From positions 1 to 15,183 of the forward strand of contig DJPQ01000114.1 of the NCBI GenBank assembly GCA_002439805.1: a stretch of 15,183 bases of DNA. Reading direction: 5' to 3'. Positions 12,609 to 15,183 of this stretch are shown here, piece after piece. This DNA comes from Bacteroidales bacterium UBA6408. Lineage in GTDB: Bacteria > Bacteroidota > Bacteroidia > Bacteroidales > UBA932. The translations under genes and the position numbers were made by a program. Every line of letters starts with the position of its first letter. Within the stretch, counting starts at the first letter, position 1. The notes beneath the pieces were generated by a model. The model had not been told where the DNA came from, ran no database searches, and saw only the letters and a list, made by a program, of their open reading frames with translations.

Positions 12609-13473
12609 CAGGATTGCCAGCCTTGCGGCCCTCGGCTGGCCGGATAACGAAATCTTCATAAGTGAGGGCATCGACGAGAAGGACGTGCCCGAGGAGGTGC
12701 GCGAGGCCATCGAGCACGGACGGCTGAAGAAGCGTGCGGACATCGAGATTGCCGTGGCGCGTGCGGCGGCCACCGGCGCTCCGGAAGCCGTGAAACAGTT
12801 CAATGAGGTGGTGCGCGACAAAAGCTTCAGCATCTCGAAGCTCGACCTTTTCGGAGGACCGGAAGACCAGGGCGCGTTCGAGCGGATTCAGGACTACATC
12901 GCGGGCGGGAGCAGGGGCGACCTCTCGCAGAAGGAGCAGGTGTATATCGACCTCCTGACGATGATATACTCCCTCGACGGCCAGTGGGGAAAGCGGCGCA
13001 CCGTCAAGTTCCTCACCTCAAAGCCGTTCTCCTTCTCCTATGAGCAGGCTTCAAACATGTACGCGGAGGCAATCGAGATGTTCTTCGCCAACCGCAAGGT
13101 GTCGAAGGAGGCGATGAGGGCGAAGATGGCCGACCAGTACGACACCCTCTATGCCCTCGCGATGCAGAATGCCCGCACGACCAAGGACTTCGAGATTGCC
13201 GCCGGAATCCTTTCAAGCAAGGCAAAGGTTCTGAGGCTCGACCAGGACGACCCGCAGCAGCTGCCTGCCGAGAACTACGGCAAGCAGTTCCGCGTGCTCT
13301 CGCTTTCTCCTGAAGTCATAGGGCTTCCGAGGGCGAACAGGGACGAGCTGGCACGCCAGATTGACGGCATCGTTGCTCCGGAGGCGGTGAAGAAGCGTCT
13401 GAGAGTGGATGCCGGCATTGATGATCTTGACATCGTAAAATTCATGGACAATGTCGTACAGGAAGAAAGTTAA
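12577..13473 (+). CDS. Probable terminase small subunit, 298 aa
   Basis: The ATG at 12577 is preferred to a TTG nine bases upstream. The N-terminus reads as a helix-turn-helix of small-terminase type: LLDRIASLAALGWPDNEIFI followed by a short spacer and a helix with REAIEHGRLKKRADIEIAVARAAATGAPEAV. This is the family's usual pattern of an Arg/Lys-rich helix and a second helix ending in A-x-x-G. The larger C-terminal part is helical and could form the oligomer ring and contact the large subunit, but at 298 residues it is longer than many small terminases. The gene overlaps the terminase large-subunit start by 23 bases, the strongest support for the call. The role would be recognising phage DNA and regulating packaging. 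Confidence 0.68.
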   Translation: MNSEEKDELLDRIASLAALGWPDNEIFISEGIDEKDVPEEVREAIEHGRLKKRADIEIAVARAAATGAPEAVKQFNEVVRDKSFSISKLDLFGGPEDQGAFERIQDYIAGGSRGDLSQKEQVYIDLLTMIYSLDGQWGKRRTVKFLTSKPFSFSYEQASNMYAEAIEMFFANRKVSKEAMRAKMADQYDTLYALAMQNARTTKDFEIAAGILSSKAKVLRLDQDDPQQLPAENYGKQFRVLSLSPEVIGLPRANRDELARQIDGIVAPEAVKKRLRVDAGIDDLDIVKFMDNVVQEES

Positions 13474-15183
13474 CGTCGGACGGACCGAAAGCGCGTCCGT
13501 GCAGTACCAGAACAAGTTCGCCCAGATAGTCGCGCTCGTGGGCGCGCGCAAGACCTACTGCGAGCTCGGGCGCGGTTCGGCCAAGACCACCGACATTCAG
13601 GTGGAAAGGCTCATCGACATCATGTTCGACATGCCCGGTGCACCCTGCTGCTGGGTGGCCGACACCTTCAGCAACCTCACGGCGAACGTGCTGCCTTCCG
13701 TCCTGGAGGGTCTTGAGCGCAAGGGGTTCAGGGAGGGCGAGCACTATGTCATAGAGAAGCAGCCGCCGGAGTTCACCGACGCCGAGACAAAGAACCTCCC
13801 CGACTGGCTCAAGCCACACTTCTGGAAGCCGTTCAACAGGCTCGTCTCCTACAGGCGCACCATCGTCTTCTTCACGGGACTGAACATCCGCTTCGGCTCG
13901 CTCGACCGCCCGTCGACTCTCGCGGGCGCGTCCTATGTCTTCGTGTTCGGGGACGAGGCAAAGTATTTCCGCGAGGACAAAATCGCCAACCTCCTGAAGG
14001 CCGTGCGCGGCTACAGGCAGGAATACGGCAACAGCGTGTTCTACCGGGGCGTGTGCTTTACCTCCGACATGGCCGACGTCTCCCACATCGGGGAATATGA
14101 CTGGATGCACAAGGAGGCGGACAATGTGGATAAGACGGCGATACTCACCGTGATAAAGGCGGGGCTCGTGTATAACGAGTCCCTTCATGAATATGTGGCC
14201 GCCAAGGATAAATGGCTCGGGACCAAAGACCCGGCCGACCTCGCCGACTGCCGCAACAAGCTCCGCACCGCCGAACTCTGGAAGGCGCGGTGGACGGAAC
14301 TGCGCAGCCGTCCGGAGGCATCGACATTCTACATCCGGGCGTCGAGCTATGTGAACGCCGACATCCTCACGGAGGAGTGGTTCTCGGATGCCATAGCCGC
14401 GAAGCTGCCTGACCTGAACACGGCGATACTCTCCCTCAAGCCGCGCCTCGAAAGCGGCGACCGGTTCTACACCGCTCTCTCCGCACGGCATTTCTACTAC
14501 GACGGCATAGACGAGGACGCATACGACCGCCTCGACATGCGTGACGTCGAGGACTGCCGCGTGCTCCGTCATCTTAACCGCGCCAAGCCGTTGCAGGCAG
14601 GCGTGGACTTCGGCAACATGTGCTCGATGACAGTCGGGCAGGAGGGAACGGAACAGGGACATGAGATTCTCAGAGTGCTCAAGTTCCTCTACACCCTCGC
14701 CCCGGAATACACCGAGGACCTCGGCGTGAAGTTCCGCACCTATTTCGCGGCCATGCAGAACCGCGTCCTCTATCTCTACTACGACCGCTCCGGCAACGCC
14801 TACAAGTCCGTGGGCGAGGACCAGGTCTCAAAGTTCAAGCGTGCCGTGGAGTGGGACGGCAGCAGCAGGACGGGGTGGACGGTGCACCTGATGTCCATAC
14901 GTCAGGGCAACATCGGACAGCCTGAGGAGTATGCCTTCATGCAGGAGCTGATGTCGGAGCGCAACCCGCGCCTGCCTTGGCTGCGCATCGACGCATACGC
15001 CGCGAAGAACCTGAAGATGTCGCTCGAGCTTGCGCGTACCAAGGTGAAGTCAGGCGTGGTGTTCAAGGACAAATCAAGCGAGCGCCTGCCTGTGGCCGAA
15101 CTGCCCACGCGCTCCACCAACCCGTCGGATTCGTTCAAGTATCTGCTTATGACCAAGGAGCGGCGCAAGCTCGCGTCGATGCG
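13451..15183 (+). CDS. Terminase large subunit, 3' end beyond the window (at least 577 aa)
   Basis: This is the packaging ATPase and nuclease. The ATG at 13451 lies within the last codons of the small-subunit gene, and the frame is open to the right edge. The ATPase domain has Walker A GRGSAKTT (residues 40-47) and Walker B YVFVFGDE (162-169, with Glu169 as catalytic base). The RNase H-like nuclease domain shows the three acidic positions: GVDFG (Asp386), YLYYDR (Asp445) and NPSDSFK (Asp560). All key residues are present, so the enzyme should be intact, and only the last part of the C-terminus should be missing. A portal gene would be expected next but lies outside. The 406-codon leftward ORF on this stretch is a shadow. 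Confidence 0.9.
   Translation, partial: MSYRKKVNVGRTESASVQYQNKFAQIVALVGARKTYCELGRGSAKTTDIQVERLIDIMFDMPGAPCCWVADTFSNLTANVLPSVLEGLERKGFREGEHYVIEKQPPEFTDAETKNLPDWLKPHFWKPFNRLVSYRRTIVFFTGLNIRFGSLDRPSTLAGASYVFVFGDEAKYFREDKIANLLKAVRGYRQEYGNSVFYRGVCFTSDMADVSHIGEYDWMHKEADNVDKTAILTVIKAGLVYNESLHEYVAAKDKWLGTKDPADLADCRNKLRTAELWKARWTELRSRPEASTFYIRASSYVNADILTEEWFSDAIAAKLPDLNTAILSLKPRLESGDRFYTALSARHFYYDGIDEDAYDRLDMRDVEDCRVLRHLNRAKPLQAGVDFGNMCSMTVGQEGTEQGHEILRVLKFLYTLAPEYTEDLGVKFRTYFAAMQNRVLYLYYDRSGNAYKSVGEDQVSKFKRAVEWDGSSRTGWTVHLMSIRQGNIGQPEEYAFMQELMSERNPRLPWLRIDAYAAKNLKMSLELARTKVKSGVVFKDKSSERLPVAELPTRSTNPSDSFKYLLMTKERRKLASM

Noticed and set aside
13442..14662. Leftward ORF of 406 codons opposite the large terminase
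   Set aside because: The forward frame has all terminase motifs; the reverse frame stays open only because of GC-rich codon use.

Overview
The window looks like part of a tailed-phage or prophage genome from a GC-rich member of the Bacteroidetes (Bacteroidales), perhaps an Alistipes-like or Muribaculaceae-like host. The host guess is inference. It rests on several promoters with the Bacteroidetes pattern TTTG - about 18-21 nt - TAnnTTTG, start codons preceded by A-rich sequence instead of Shine-Dalgarno sites, and GC-rich third codon positions. Almost every gene reads rightward. The only leftward gene kept is a small ribbon-helix-helix-like protein at 2173-2376.

Layout. Positions 1-2150 hold small accessory genes: two unrecognised ORFs, then a block without protein genes (662-1121), then four tightly packed small genes. 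The block contains a pair of tandem hairpins and a roughly 319-nt RNA with tmRNA-like architecture. Positions 2126-2690 form a control region: a bidirectional terminator, the leftward RHH-like gene, a structured rightward small RNA (about 2399-2530) with its own promoter and terminator, and divergent promoters around a dyad. Positions 2686-5658 encode a 990-residue primase-helicase. It is followed by a terminator and a 430-bp non-coding segment packed with copies of TGACGC/GCGTCA, which I read as an iteron-type replication origin. Positions 6163-7404 hold three unrecognised small genes, two of them sharing a 149-nt overlap. Positions 7409-8145 form an AT-rich two-gene cassette with its own promoter and terminator, encoding two membrane-anchored small proteins, one with a HicB-like C-terminal domain; it looks like a moron. 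From 8176 to the right edge is the virion module: S49-type prohead protease, major capsid protein with a scaffold-like N-terminus, three uncharacterised genes, a probable small terminase and the large terminase, which runs off the window.

How it fits together. The primase-helicase and the iteron region would replicate the DNA. The protease and capsid protein build the prohead, and the terminase pair packages it. Protease and capsid lie upstream of the terminase genes, the reverse of the usual HK97-type order. No integrase, transposase, portal, tail or lysis gene is visible, so lifestyle cannot be settled here. The most novel items are the tmRNA-like RNA, the small RNA that is antisense to the presumed leader of the RHH-like gene, and the iteron cluster.
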